Assembly (NCBI GenBank): GCA_037389465.1
Contig: JAZARR010000230.1
Location: 5,225,501-5,289,500, forward strand
DNA: 64,000 nucleotides
Origin: Baylisascaris procyonis
Taxonomy: Eukaryota > Nematoda > Chromadorea > Rhabditida > Ascarididae
Direction: 5' to 3'
Shown here: positions 20,384 to 33,800 of the stretch, piece by piece
Layout: each line of letters starts with the position of its first letter
Numbering within the stretch: the first letter of the stretch is position 1
Program-made: the position numbers and the translations under genes
Notes under the pieces: model-generated
The model's database searches: none
What the model saw: the letters and a program-made list of their open reading frames with translations, nothing else
What the model was told of the DNA's origin: nothing

Positions 20384-23139
20384 TTATTTATTTATTTATA
20401 TTTATACAATGTGTTTAGCAGGATGCAAAAATAATATATTAAAAAAGTATGCACTTACATGGTGTAAACAGCGGTATCACAGAGAGTAGTCTTTTTGGTA
20501 GCATCCCTATTCCAAACAAGAGCACGATTCGACTGATGCATTCTAGCTTCAAGAACATCAATAAACGATTTCTTCATCGAAACATTCGATGGGAATAGAT
20601 ATCGGCCAGGCAAATGCATGATTACATGCTCACTGAATTTCGCTTTTGTTGATGCGTCCAATATAAGCATCGTCTGAAATAATAAACTGTAATAATCAAT
20701 TAAAAGACAAACGATTCATCACTAAATTATTGAAGTAAGCAGTTTAACGCTGAAAAATTCTATTCATTAGGAATTTAAAAAAGATTCACGATAGTTATAT
20801 GGGGAGGGACTAATTTGTTAAGCATAGCAGTTTTATACTGAAACTTTTTGGTAAAAATTGTATGAATATTTGGTTTTTCCAGTGAACATAAAAACATCTC
20901 AGAAAAGTACTAAAAAAATTGAAGGCTCGCAACTGTCATATTTCGGGCCTAAATGACTGAATGGTTGAAAAAACATTAAAGAGGTGAATTCTGATTTAGG
21001 GAATAATAATAAACGGCTGTTAGGTATTTTCACCTTTATTGTAAACGTTTTCTCAGCATTAATAATATCCTTCTGCAGTAAACCCAAAATTAAAATAAGC
21101 AAGTATCTGCATAACAAAATTCGAGTATCGATCCCACAAAATTACTGTATCTACATAGCGAAGTGCAGTACCGATACTTTAGAATGACACTATCTACACT
21201 GCAAAGTTACAGAATCGAAACTACAAGATCCCAGCATTAATGCTCAGAAGTGAAGTAGAGAACTGCTCCAACCACTTGTAATTCGTTAATATATTGGTCA
21301 GATTTTGTAGTAAAGGGGAGGAAATTAACCATCTCTAAAATGATGGGTAAATGGGTGAATTGAATGACGCTGCCAAAAAAAGAAAAAAAAAGAAATGCTT
21401 TGCATAGATAGCGATTCCTTCGCATAGATATAACTGGAAGCTTTCAAACTCGTACGACAGCGCATTCCTATTGGAGACCTTCCATCCATACTGCCTCCTA
21501 CTCCCTTCTTCTTCAACTCGATAAGGCCAGCAGAAACCAGACTAAAATACCATATTAAGGATAATTTACAACTGAAATGCTAAGAAATAAGGCAGCAACC
21601 TTATCAGGATCGATATCGATGTGAAAGACTTCACTAAGCGTTTCCTTAACACATTCGTTGAACTCAGCGATCAGTTGCGATTCAACAACGTCCTGATTTG
21701 ATTCGCGATAGAATTCAACATCGAAATAAAGCCTTGAAGGACATCCGTTTGCGATAAGTTCATAGAAGGATGCATCCTCTCGCTTTTCGTACCACCTCCA
21801 AAACCGTTCCACTGTGGACACTAAATACCGCCGCTGACCTTGAAGAAAATATTATTTAGCGCATGAGATGGACTTTGATGAGCACTCATCCCTCTGCTCC
21901 TTTAAAAGATGCGTTCATGCATAGATTGCCCTCAACCGACTGATGCTAATCCCACAGTTGCGTTGGATGAGCAATGAACATCAAGTTGAAGATAGAAATT
22001 CGAGGAAACAAGTTGTCGGGAGAGAGGGTGAAGTTGGGGAGGGAGAGGGAGAGGATGCCGGTAGCGTCATAAATGCAACAAGTCATTCAATAAGTTTCAA
22101 AGAGAGTTGACGAAGAATCCTTCAGCGGTCATTGTTCGCCATCTAACACTATGAATATCTAAGCATCTACTTGCCATCTAATACCAATGTTAGACGATTA
22201 TCGAAGAAACATTACCACTCATCAAAAATAACAAACAAAATGTGTTAAATTCAAAATAATGGAAATTACAACAACGCTTACTTCATTTGTCTTCGCGCTC
22301 ATTATATGGGGTCTGCATCGACGGGTATTGTGTAAAGTTGTGTCCATAATTTGTATATTAATTATAGTTACTATGCGAAAGATGTTTTAAAGTTTATTTA
22401 GCGAAAAATATTTTAACCTTTAATCCGAATTGTGCGATATGCAAATAAAATGAAACATTATCTCATTATTAAGCATTTCAACGGGTAATAAATCGTCTTT
22501 ATTTTTTAATAAAATAAAATAACGGAAATAACAGAATAATGGCAATGATATCTTTTAAAAATAACGATTAATTATGCGTAAATTTTGAATGTGCTCACCT
22601 GAATTCGAAAGTGGATGTTCAAAAGAGAAAACACGCGGTTGAGGACCCTCTTCACTCATACGTGCCAATGCATCACGTTGCCGCTTGAAGACATTGAAAC
22701 AACCTAATGATTCCTCGAACAAACTGAATTTCGTTCGCTTTCTTTCACCCTAAAACTATTCATGCAAAACAATGATATACTATTAAATAAAAAATAAAAA
22801 AACTCCTTTGGAGACTCCATCGGAGTTAATAAATTTGTACTAATATTTCAAAGTCACAATTGTTAAAAATCCTCAAAAAAGATCATAACTAACATTATTT
22901 CTTGCATAAACGAGTGAATAATTTCCTCTTTATAAACTATAAAATATTTATATTTTTAGAATTAAAAACGTTACCATCGAATGATTTGATGCGCTCCTTT
23001 TTGCATCGCATATTTCATCAGCAATATTTCCTTTTCCTCCATGATCGTCTCCTTTTGCCTCTTTCTTAGCACCATAAAACCAATCGATATTTCCATCGTT
23101 CAAATTGATATTCTCGTTCGACGTTGAAACGACATCCAT
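15587..23139 (-). CDS. PRIMPOL: PrimPol, primase-polymerase (archaeo-eukaryotic primase superfamily)
   Basis: PrimPol re-primes stalled replication forks and can bypass lesions, in nucleus and mitochondria. Exons on minus, 5' to 3': 23139-22975, 22749-22599, 21838-21600, 20673-20459, 20232-19997, then 17266-17111 and a last exon from about 15859 to 15587. The first five splice in frame. Catalytic motif I is RLYFDVEF (D-x-E), motif II KFSEHVIMHL (S-x-H), motif III DTAVYTMNRNFRLY (metal-binding D). The exon at 17266 carries the UL52-type zinc finger: CFNIGREH then KCFDVDC, ending FPLP as in the family. The last exon is acidic (DSFYDEDLDEQLLTL), like the RPA-binding tail of vertebrate PrimPol. 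The exon at 19997 ends in phase 1 while the zinc-finger exon starts in phase 0, so at least one linking exon remains unplaced between 17267 and 19996. The first in-frame ATG is at 23139. Confidence 0.87.
16736..16822 (-). other. Candidate extra PrimPol exon between zinc finger and acidic tail
   Basis: On the minus strand a pyrimidine-rich acceptor (TTTTCTTTCTCTAAG) opens a 29-codon frame beginning FDPVKTVFDDYVTLT and ending before GTGTGC. It starts in phase 0, which fits the end of the zinc-finger exon at 17111. The join to the last exon is less clear: that exon's best acceptor (at about 15859) needs another phase, though a weaker acceptor at GATGAG would fit. Confidence 0.35.
20331..20405. 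repeat. TA and TTTA microsatellite in a PrimPol intron
   Basis: Tandem TA dinucleotides run into TTTA tetranucleotides, in the intron between PrimPol exons 20459 and 20232. Confidence 0.93.
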
Positions 23140-24871
23140 TATCACAATTCCATAGATCTTATTAGTCTTTTCTCTCTTCAAATCTATGTTATTATAATAG
23201 TGTTAATTATATAACGCCATAAATTTACATATGCTACAATGCTAAATTAATTTGCATAAATTATAGATGAAATTATCCATTTTAAATTTATTCATATGTA
23301 AATTTCTTTATAACACATTCGTAAATATTATAACACATTTATAACACATTTATTTGCACGTCTGTCTGTTTTGTTTGAAAATTTCAATCGGTGAACTAAA
23401 AAACCAACAGCAATTAAACTTTGTAGATATAATTAATATCAGAAGACAACCTTATAATCGCAATTTCATCCTAAAATCTAAGAATCAACTCTGCTCTATA
23501 TGCAGTTGGTGGGTCTGTGCTGAGTCAAGTTCAATATTAAACACATTATCAAAAATTGTCTGAATATAGTCGTGATCAGGCGCGAGGTGGATTTGACATA
23601 CTCGCGTATTTTTAAGGCTTAAACTCGGCTCCGATGCTGGAGCACATGATGGAGCAAGACCCCAAAACCGAAATCTCTGGTTGGCGATTTGTACAACCGG
23701 TCGACTTCCTCTTTCAATAAAGGGTACCTTTTTGTTTTTGTTTTTTTTTGCGTATGATCAATGATTCGGCCTGAAGATATAAAATGTATGAAAGAGAGTA
23801 TCGCACTAACCATCCTGATACGTATTCACCCTTATTTTGTTTCACTTCGTTCTCGTTTTACTAAATAGCGAGTTTTAGAATGACAACGAATAGTTTTTAT
23901 TTAATTTACAGGATCGGAGAGCAGAAATTTTTGCATCACTATTATCAAGCACAATCCATCGTTGCATTTGAACAATACAAAGCCTTGAAACAGCGATTAA
24001 TTAATAAATTTGCATAAAGTGGGAAATTAAATTTCTTTATTGAATGTGCCAAATCCAGACGCTATTCGAACAACAAAGATTCAGTGGTCTGAAACGACAC
24101 CACATTTACGCTCTATATACGATGTTCCTTAGGTACTCGAAATATCGGAAACAAAATTTTGTGAAAATTTTCACCTTAGATGAGACATAAGAACACAACG
24201 CATAGTTGTATATGCTAATAAAATTATTTTAGATGGAAATGTTTTTTTAAAAAAAAAACATTCAAATAATATGGAAATAATCAAATTATTCAGCGCTTTT
24301 TTGCATAAATTTTTCAGCGATTTGCACTTAAATTTTATAAAATCGGATCACTACAACAACGATAACCAATAAAATCAGAAAATTCACGCTACACATCTTT
24401 TAGTTAATGAGAAGAGATAACAAACTGTCAAATTAGAGCGCACAGGTATAACAGCAACCCATGAAAAACCACTATTGAATTTAAACAGCCTAATTCCCGC
24501 CTTTAGTCGAAAGCAATAAGCATTGTTCGATGATGTTCGAACTTTGTAGTTAAATTCAATGCTGATTGAGGGGGGTTATTTCATGCATTAGGATTGACGT
24601 TTAAAACGCACAGACCGTTTGCGCAGCCGCCGTGCATGTTCGAATCAACGGATATTGCACGTAGTTTAATTGGAAAGATGTGTGAACGTTTTCTATGTGT
24701 GTTTCATTTCTATTTCTCTATTTTTATTCTCAGTCGACAAAATACAGGTGATAGCTTCCAAAACTGTCGATTAAAACATTGCACACGTATGTCTATGCTT
24801 CACTACAACAATCACCATCGTACCAAAACGTAATCGGCGAAGCTACTTGGATCATAAACTACAAAATTTTT
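23140..24871. promoter_or_regulatory. Shared divergent spacer of PrimPol and alpha-mannosidase
   Basis: About 1.7 kb separates two ATGs pointing away from each other, so both promoters should lie here. The sequence is AT-rich, with a triplet of ATAACACATTT-like units near 23310-23352 and a GTCTGTCTGT block at 23357. No TATA box or known factor site stands out. Open frames at 23354 (+) and 23619 (-) are not recognised. Confidence 0.45.
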
Positions 24872-24873
24872 AG
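24872..24873 (+). promoter_or_regulatory. Splice acceptor 22 bases before the mannosidase ATG (likely trans-splice site)
   Basis: AAATTTTTAG ends at 24873 and the chosen ATG is at 24896. A T-rich acceptor this close to the start codon, with no obvious upstream exon, is the usual form of a nematode spliced-leader addition site. A 5' untranslated cis-exon is the alternative. Confidence 0.45.
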
Positions 24874-24895
24874 GAGTATCAGAAGTGTGTTGCGG

Positions 24896-27800
24896 ATGTC
24901 ATCGAAAGGTGATAGTGTCACATCGAGCTATAAAGCACCGTTATTCAAAGATGAGCGTGCCACCTTCGAACGTGTTGAGAAATTCATCTCCGAACACTAT
25001 TTTCTTGACTATAATTTGCGTGGACGATTGTTTGGAGCATCAGTTCCGGTCAAGCTTAAACACTGTGATTTCGGTCGAGAGATAGCGCCATTCAACAGGG
25101 CGGTTCAAGAACTTGGCAGAAGAGGCATGTTAACTTTTTTCTTCTTCGTTGAACGTAACAACGAAAAATGTGAAATTTTTTTGAACATTTGATCGTCGAT
25201 GCTATAAGCAGTTAGCCATTGTAATACCTCACCCTTTTCTCAAAGGTAATAATTGCAATGTGTGCCGCAAATGTGCTAATATTTTGACCTCAAATTTTGA
25301 GGAAATCAACATCGACACCATTTTCCTGTATGGAATCTTTGAAAAAAATCAAATATAATAATTCCCTCTGCTCATTTATCTGTGCGCACACGTCCATCTG
25401 TGCACTAGTTTGCATATTAAATTAATGTGATCAAAATTGTGTTGCCCACCGTAATTGCATATTTAATACTACTTCATTCGTCGACCGTTGAAACCTAATC
25501 CCTTGATTAGGGAGTAAATTTATATGTCTAACAATCCAAAGAGTTCACTTTGTTGCCTGATATTTCCATTGTGGCTGGACACTCGTTTTCTTAGATTTAT
25601 TTATTTTCGCTCTTATTTTTCCTCATTTCTGAAGTATTTTAAATATGTTTATTTATTGGCAATATTTGAGGATGAACGTTAAAGCATTTCTATCAGTGAA
25701 ATTAATGCCCCAACACCTTTACAAATAATAATATCGCAGTGATTTATTTTCGATGAAATTCTTCGAAGCATTGGGTATGTTTTTATTTGGTATATTATGG
25801 GCTCTGTTTCTAAAGTAATGAGGTTTTCATTCAGCAAGTAATGTTATGATTTTAGGATTGTCAAAGTTAATGATTTCAGGCAAACTAGTGGAGATTGGGT
25901 TTACTTTCGGTCCAACATGGTCGACACATTGGTTTCAAGTTGACATCGAAATACCAAATGGATGGGACAAAAAAGAGTGGATGCTTCGTTTTGATGCCGG
26001 TTGTGAAGCGCTTGTTTGGGGACTTGAAGGAAGGCCGATTCAGGGTTCGTCTTAATGCTTTCTTTATGCATATAAACACTGTCCTTTTTGTCATGGAATG
26101 AAGTTGATTAATAATAAGCGATGTTTGGGTTGCTCTTGAAAGCTATCAGGCCTCCAGCCGATTCTTTAATAAGGAATCTATGTTTTTAGCTTCTTGTGGC
26201 TCCTCTAACGATCAAATACGAAGAGTTCTGTGAATGGCTATTGCTTTTGTTACTGAGCATTTCCAAAAACGTTTCTATGCATATTTTTGACGATATAACC
26301 CGTAGTTTCCCCTTTGGCTTGCCATAAGAGTGTCAAAATCCGTCCGTCTTTTCTTCACGAATTATTTCCTTCCTCATCGCCAATTGTGATACCCATTGTT
26401 CCATCTAGATCACCTGCTCGTTTTTCTTGCGATTCCTTGGAACGATTAAGATTCTCTTATGAAACACTGTGCTGGTGAGATCGTTGGCTTCTTTCTTGTA
26501 AAGTTTATTTAAATATCAAGGGATTCTACAGGATTATCCCCCGATTTCGGTCGAACAACTGTCCATGTCCCATCCGTACCATCGGTGCAACGTATTTTCA
26601 TAGAGGCATCAGCAAATGGTCGAAATGGTGACGGTGATGGAGATCAAATAAGGCCTGCTAAGCTTGACAAACAGTTTCGGGTGAGATTTTGCACTTCGTG
26701 AACATTTGCAAGTGCTCTCACTGCGGTCATGATTTTTAGAATTTTCAACTTCATGCGATCGATATCCGCTTTATTTATAATAGTTATTTTCATTTTACTC
26801 TTACCCAAGATCTGATTTCTTAGTTTATTTTACTTCTTATTGAGTTGTTGATATTATATATCGGCGAAGATTTTAATTTACGTATGCGTATTTGAAAAAA
26901 ATAAAATGCTGAGTTACCGTTTTCCCCATTTTTAAAACCCCATATAGGTTTATTCCCTACTTTTGTATAAAGTTTGGAGTGTCTTTATGATATTTTTGAC
27001 TATCATGTAGCCAGATGATTATGGTTTACCGTTGATAATTTCTTGTATAAGGCACATTGAAATTATTTTCAGATTCATCTAGCAGAGCTCAGAGAATATA
27101 ATAAAACAGTGGGCGAACTTCTTATTGATTTTGAATTATTGCTTGAAATGGCAAGGCTTTTACCGAAAGAAGCTTCTAGACGCTATGAGGCGTTGTATAT
27201 CGCTAATGATATGGTTGGTTTCTTTCTGTTGAATGTTTTTTTTTTTGTTTGTTTGTTTTAATAAGGATAATTCAAGAAAGAAAATCCTTTTTATGGATAA
27301 TTTACTAATTATCTATTTGCGAATAAATTTCTATTAATGGTGAAAACCAACACGAGCAATGAAAACAGTACAGATAGCTCAATCGATTGGAGGGTTTCCC
27401 AGAAAGACAAAAACGGCAGGTTCGGATCGTACATGTGAGCTTCGTTTTCACTCATATCATGCGTTTATTTAAGTATGGTTCATCATGAGTACATTTTTTG
27501 AAGGCTGTCGAGACAGATTTGCATTTAAAAATGGGATAGTCCATTCAAGTTAATGCTGAATGGAACTTTGTTTGAGGTCTTTAAAGTGTGAATAGATAAG
27601 TAAAGTTTAATTGATCGTTTTTGAACTTCAAATATATGAGAACGATGCCTTTTTTGAGCGTATGTTATCTTTCATATGTAGATATTTTTGAGAATTTCTT
27701 TGCAGATCAATCGGCTGATCACTTTTGATTTTTCTTTGAACTCACAAAAAGAGTGTCATGATCGAGCAATGAAATTCTTTAGACAACCGAATTCAGCTAG

Positions 27801-30800
27801 TCAAATGACACTCTATGCAATTGGGAACTGCCATATTGATACTGCATGGCTTTGGCGGTGAGTTCGTTTATTTGCTCTTATATTTATTGGATTTATAGTA
27901 TATTATCTATGGTGGAGTGTAACTGATACGGTTATCACTTAGTATTTCATTATCTTTGCTTATCTCATGATAAATTTCCCATTTCGGGAGGTAAAACGTT
28001 CGGCGAATATTTCTCAAATGAAATCAACAAACTTATTTATAGTTATGAGGAAACGAAACGAAAATGTGCAAGAAGTTGGGCAACTACACTTTCATTAATG
28101 GAGAATTATCCAGCGATGACATTTGCTGTTTCTCAAGCACAACAGGTCTCTTCTTTTTTTGAAAATTTATGACATTCTTTTTGAAGGATTTAATATGTTC
28201 GAATTATCAATTTCTTGTTGTTTTATTTTCAATGACGTTCATTTTTCTTTAGCCTCTCTCATCTTATCGTTATAAACTCATTGCTGCTCGTTAGTACCAC
28301 ACAATGCATTCAATAGAATCGTTACTGTTGATATTTTGGAATTTGACCATTGATTTTATTTTAAATGTAAAAGAAAAAAAAATTGATAAGCGTGGATGCA
28401 TGGTTTTGTTTCTTATCTTTGGATAGTTACTGAAAGTTCCGATCACTTATAGCTTTGATCTGCTCTAATTCCTCTCGTCGTTCTGTTCCGATGGATCAAC
28501 AAGAACGACAGGTAGTTGTTAACGAGGTTTTTTTATATCTGATTATAGGCAATATCAAGAACTGCGTGAGGGAATGAGTGATTTAGTTCGCCAAGTTTTT
28601 GCTATCGATTCACCTTTGACCGGTGGTTCTGTTGAAATTTTCACCTTCTTAAGATTTATTAATTGACATGACTAAGCTTCTATCGTTCCCCCCTTGTTTG
28701 CAGCTGGTTTGGCTGAGGGAGCGATATCCGACCCTTTATGAGGATATGCAAGATCGAGCGTTCGATGGGAAATTGGTGGGTGTTGGTGGATCGTGGGTGG
28801 AAATGGATAGTAATATGCCGAATGGTGAGAGTATGATACGACAAATGTTATATGGCCAGAGGGAGTTCAAAAAGATATTTGGAAAGTGCGCCTTTTATAC
28901 AATTGATATATGAGGATAGTACCGTTCGTTGTTGAATTTCGAACAGTCAGAATCGAAGTGCAATCTACGGTCTTTTGAAGATGAATTGCGAATGTCCAAG
29001 CTTTCGAATCGGTAGCTTCAGAGGATTGAAGTTTCATAATTTTGCGAGATTCTGACTGAAAGGCTGATTGCAATTCTAAAGCATTGATATAGGATCTGAT
29101 CGGAACTCCGAGTGCAAATTTAGGGAAAAAAGGATTGGCCTTTAAATGATCTACACTTTGAGAGCAGACCGAATAAAATGTTATGGCAGCCAAACAGATA
29201 TTTAGTTTAAAAAGTATTCAAAGTGTTTTTCATCAGGAAATTTATGCAAAGGATATTTTAGCGAAATAGCCATAGGGAGTTTTTTTTTTGTAAGGAGGAG
29301 GAGATTCAGAATTAATGGTAATTACTTCTTTAAACTATTCTTTTATATAAATGATTTTCTCTCTGCAATCGTTGTTATTTAATCGAATTGCATATGAATG
29401 ATATCATTTGCAGTTATTCAAATATCTTTTGGCTTCCCGATACATTCGGTTATTCGGCGCAATTACCGCAAATAATGAAACATTGTGGAATGTGTTACTT
29501 TGTCACTCAGAAGATGAGTTGGTCATTGATCAACAAATTCCCTCATCACTCATTTCGATGGATCGGTATCGACGGTACCAGAGTGTTGACCCATTTCCCT
29601 CCACATCACTACGTTGCTCAGGTATACTGTTTTTGATGTTCCTTCACTTGTCTCCATTTATTCCCTTTATTAGTGAATTAGAGATGTTACCTTTTGAATT
29701 AGAGATGAATTCGGTTGTAAATATAGTTATCAGTTATCAATTACCAATTATTACAATCGTCGATTGATCCTCGCCAGTGCAGAATGACACGTCAATCACT
29801 CACTTTACATGACATATGCTCACTCCCACTTGTCCTGTTTGGTACATTTTCAATCTCTATCATCGCCTATTTTTTCTTGAAATTTTCTGATCTTATTAGT
29901 GGTCATCTATCTTAGCACTCTTTTGAGTTCGCTTGGATAGCAGTTTATTACTATTGTGTCCAACATTATGCATTTATGTGGAATGGTTGCATTTTGTTAA
30001 TCGTTTCACATCGCGTCAATAATTTATTTTTTTTAAATGCGTTTGATCACTTCTTATCGTATGAGGAAGAGTGCAATAAAGTGCTGAAACAATATACTCT
30101 TCGCAGTTGAACTATCAGACCAGCGGCTATCATAATTTACCAAAAAAATAAAGAATTAAAATACTCATGACAATGGATTCAGATTTTAAGCGAAAGGATT
30201 ACGCAAATAAATCTCCACAGAAAATGTTTTTATATGGCTTTACTATCCGATCAGAGTGAAATACTATCGAAGCGATCGCAGAATGCATATGGGTTTTTAG
30301 GTATATTTGTTGGTGTATATAATTGGATCAACCAAACAGACACATAAACAAATACGGCTCCTGCTTGGAAGTGTGAATTTGCATAGGCCTCCGAAAATGA
30401 ATTACTATGGTTTATAATTTTGTTGTATTGCAACTATTTTTCTCATTTCGTTGCATAATTTATAGATCACGGTGGAGGAATGTTTGGAATCGATGCAAAA
30501 GTTTACGGATCGAGGACGTTCAAATATAGCGATGATGTTGTATGGTTATGGTGATGGTGGTGGTGGTCCTGATGAGATTATGCTTGAGAGAGCACAGCGT
30601 TTGATGGATTGTGATCGTGTACCAAAAGTATTGCATGCGACACCCAACGAATTCTTTGCTGAGGTGATTCCCATTTTTTATTCATTTTGTTTTTGTTTCT
30701 TTTTTTTTCACTCATTTGCTGTTTGATTGTTTCGTTGGCATTTGATCATCAAAGTAACCAGATGCACGACCATTACATACCATAAAATGTGACCGAGAAT

Positions 30801-33800
30801 GAGTTCTTTTATTCTATAGAAGTACGGAAGTGTGGTCATGTAGTTGAGAAACATTTATTCTGTGTTCAGCTTCATGTTCAGGTTCACCCAACCCTCATAA
30901 GATGGCGTTTATTGCGGCACAACTTAGATTACTGTGAATTTAAATGAAACAGTTAACCTTCATCCTGAGGTGCCATAATGAGACACTATGAAACAAGGAA
31001 TACAAGAATATTCTGAACGATGAAAACGAATTGAGTGATCATTCAGCTTGAGAAGGACGTCACTAATTTATGTGAATGGAGAGGTGAGCTGTATCTGGAA
31101 TTGCATAATGCCACTTATACAACGCAATCGGGTATCAAAAAGATGAACAGGCTTATCGAAGGTCTTCTAAGGGATCACGAGTTTCTTCAGGTGAGCGATC
31201 CATCGCCATCTCATTTCTACTATTATCAATGGTTTCCGCTGCTTTCTTCTTTAGAAACCTTCCCGTTTTATGTGGAACACGGTTTTGTTTGCAGCCGCAT
31301 TGTTGAATTGGCTGATCGCCACTTCTGACTATTGAACAGTGCGGGACAGCAAAGATGTTTTGATTATTTGACACCAAAAATCGATCATCTATATGTTCTA
31401 ATCCTTATTCTAATCTACATTTTGGTGGCCGAGTTCTATATAAGTGGGCGATCATTTAGTCGGTTGACTTCTTTATTCATTCTTTAAGATTTTATTGGCA
31501 TTTACTCAATTAAACTCTCAGTGATTTCTTTTCTTGGTTAACGTTAGAGCTTTAAATAATTGCTTCAGGCGATGCGACGTATTGAAGTGGGAGGTGGAAG
31601 ATCGTTGAGCGGTGAATGGAAAAGATTTCTTCTGAATCAGTTTCACGATGTGCTTCCAGGAACGTGTATTAAAGAGGTTGTTGAAGATGCGATGGATATT
31701 TATAAGCAGTTGATTGATGATCTCACCATTGATAGTGGGAACGGATTGAAAATGATAGGCAAGTTTTCTTTTTTTTATTGTACTGATTGGACAGTTACTT
31801 TTGTAGAGATATCATTGCAGTGTTTTCACATTCAGACGTCTGTTACAGACGTTTCTGCCTTTTTTGTTTTGCATCCATGCACAAAGGCCGTCCTTGCAAT
31901 GCTTTGCAATGCAAAGGCCATCCTCTCCCTCCTTCCGTACCTGTAACTTACATGGACATCTTTGGTGTTATGACGTTGTTTGCTAAATGCTAGGCGAGAA
32001 TGGATATTACAAAGTCAAGCTGTAAACACGCTAGTAGATTTATCTGTTAAGTCCAGCCTTGGTTCTGGTCGCACTCGGAACCGAGACCGAGTTTAGCTCG
32101 TGATCTCATGGAAATGGGTTAGACCCGACGCCGTCAAAATAACAGGCATTTGCCTGACCCTTATGGGATTAGGTTCAACTCATCTGCATATACTCATGGG
32201 TTTAATCTAACTTCGTCTCAACCGAGACCGGATTTGAGCCATACCGAAAAAGGAAACATTCTAGCGCTATGGCAGGGATCACAGAAAGGAAGTATTTTTA
32301 GTTTTGATGATAATCTGTTGCTACATGAAACTATGAATCGGCACAAGCAACAATGATTTATCCAAATATGCGAAATGAGGGGCATATTCAGAACGAGTTG
32401 ACTAAGCGGCCTTCCGATATTGCAGTAGGAAATTGAGAAAATTTAGAGGAAAGGAGTGTTTTTCAGATTAACGAAAAAAAAATGAATACATTAATATATT
32501 TTCAAGATTCCTTTGCTCATTTTTAGCAGTTTTGTTGTAAGATGACGTAAAAAATATTGAATTTTAGGCTCCCGACATTCATTTTTTTGCACGATAATGC
32601 TTTCATGATGGGATCGCCAATAGCAATTCATAAATAATTATTGCTGCATAATATCTAACTGCTGATGGTGAGGGAGAGGGAGTTGAGTAGAGAGAGAGGT
32701 AAGTGAAATCGAAATTCCCAATTTTTCGGTAAATTTTTCTCATATAGGGAATACAAGTAATGCGTTCTTGATCTTTATTTTAATTGAATTCAGATTGCTT
32801 TTCTCTGAGGCACCGAAAAATACTTTCATAAAAAACTCGTTCGTAGAACTATAAATATCCATAGGTCAGATATTCTATGTAATAAGGGAACTATCATCAT
32901 CTTACAGGTGGTGAAAGTGCAGAGAAAGAGACGTCGTCACCAAATAAATGGGTTGTGAACAGTTGTGGTTGGAGTCGAACCTTTTTCCACAATAACAGAC
33001 TGCTGCAGTTGCCACCGTTTTCGATAACACCTATGAACGAATTGAACTCATTGAAAATCACACTCGACAAGCAACCAATTGCCACCGAAGAAGAAGATGG
33101 TTTCACTTTGCAAAATCGTTATTTAACTGCCAAACTTAATAAGGTTGGTTTATGTGAACGTGATATGGATTGACAAATGTGGAATTTTGGTGACTATATT
33201 CGAATAAAATAAAAATCGAACTTTAAAAAGATTTTCCTTTAAAATTCGCTCGCAACCATCCTTATATTTACTAGTTTCAAGCATGGGAAGCTAAAGAATC
33301 TGTTTTCATCACATATTTCTGCCATTTTTTTGTCAAAATTCGCCTTTAAGACATAAACAATTTGATTTATGAGGGAAACAAAAAAAAGGATAAGTTCGGT
33401 TCTGATTCAGTTCTTTTATCAATTGCGAACATTTTTTTAATATTTACAATGAAAATCAATCTGCTCATTTTATTTTAGTTTTCCGAATAACTTGCTTTCC
33501 TCTTTGTTATCTCTATTCCTATATATATTTATCGCAAATTTCATCGACTAATCGGAAAGATAGAATAGATTTCTTACAGAATGGTCAATTAACGAGTGTT
33601 ATTGTTATCGGATCGAAGGAGGGTACAAATGACGATGAGAAGGATGTATTCGAAGTGATAAGTAATGAAGCACTTGCAAATCAGTTTGTAATTTTCGATG
33701 ATGTGCCTCTATATTGGGATGCATGGGATGTTATGGATTACCATTTGGAAACAAGAAAACCGCTGACAAACGTGAGCATTGCTTTTTTGTATATAGTTTT

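Noticed and set aside
31191..31328. Open frame running on past mannosidase exon 10
   Set aside because: Splicing at CAG|GTGAGC to 31569 gives the family length and sequence (FLQ then AMRRIE, later LLNQFHDV); the read-through part has no likeness and ends in a stop.
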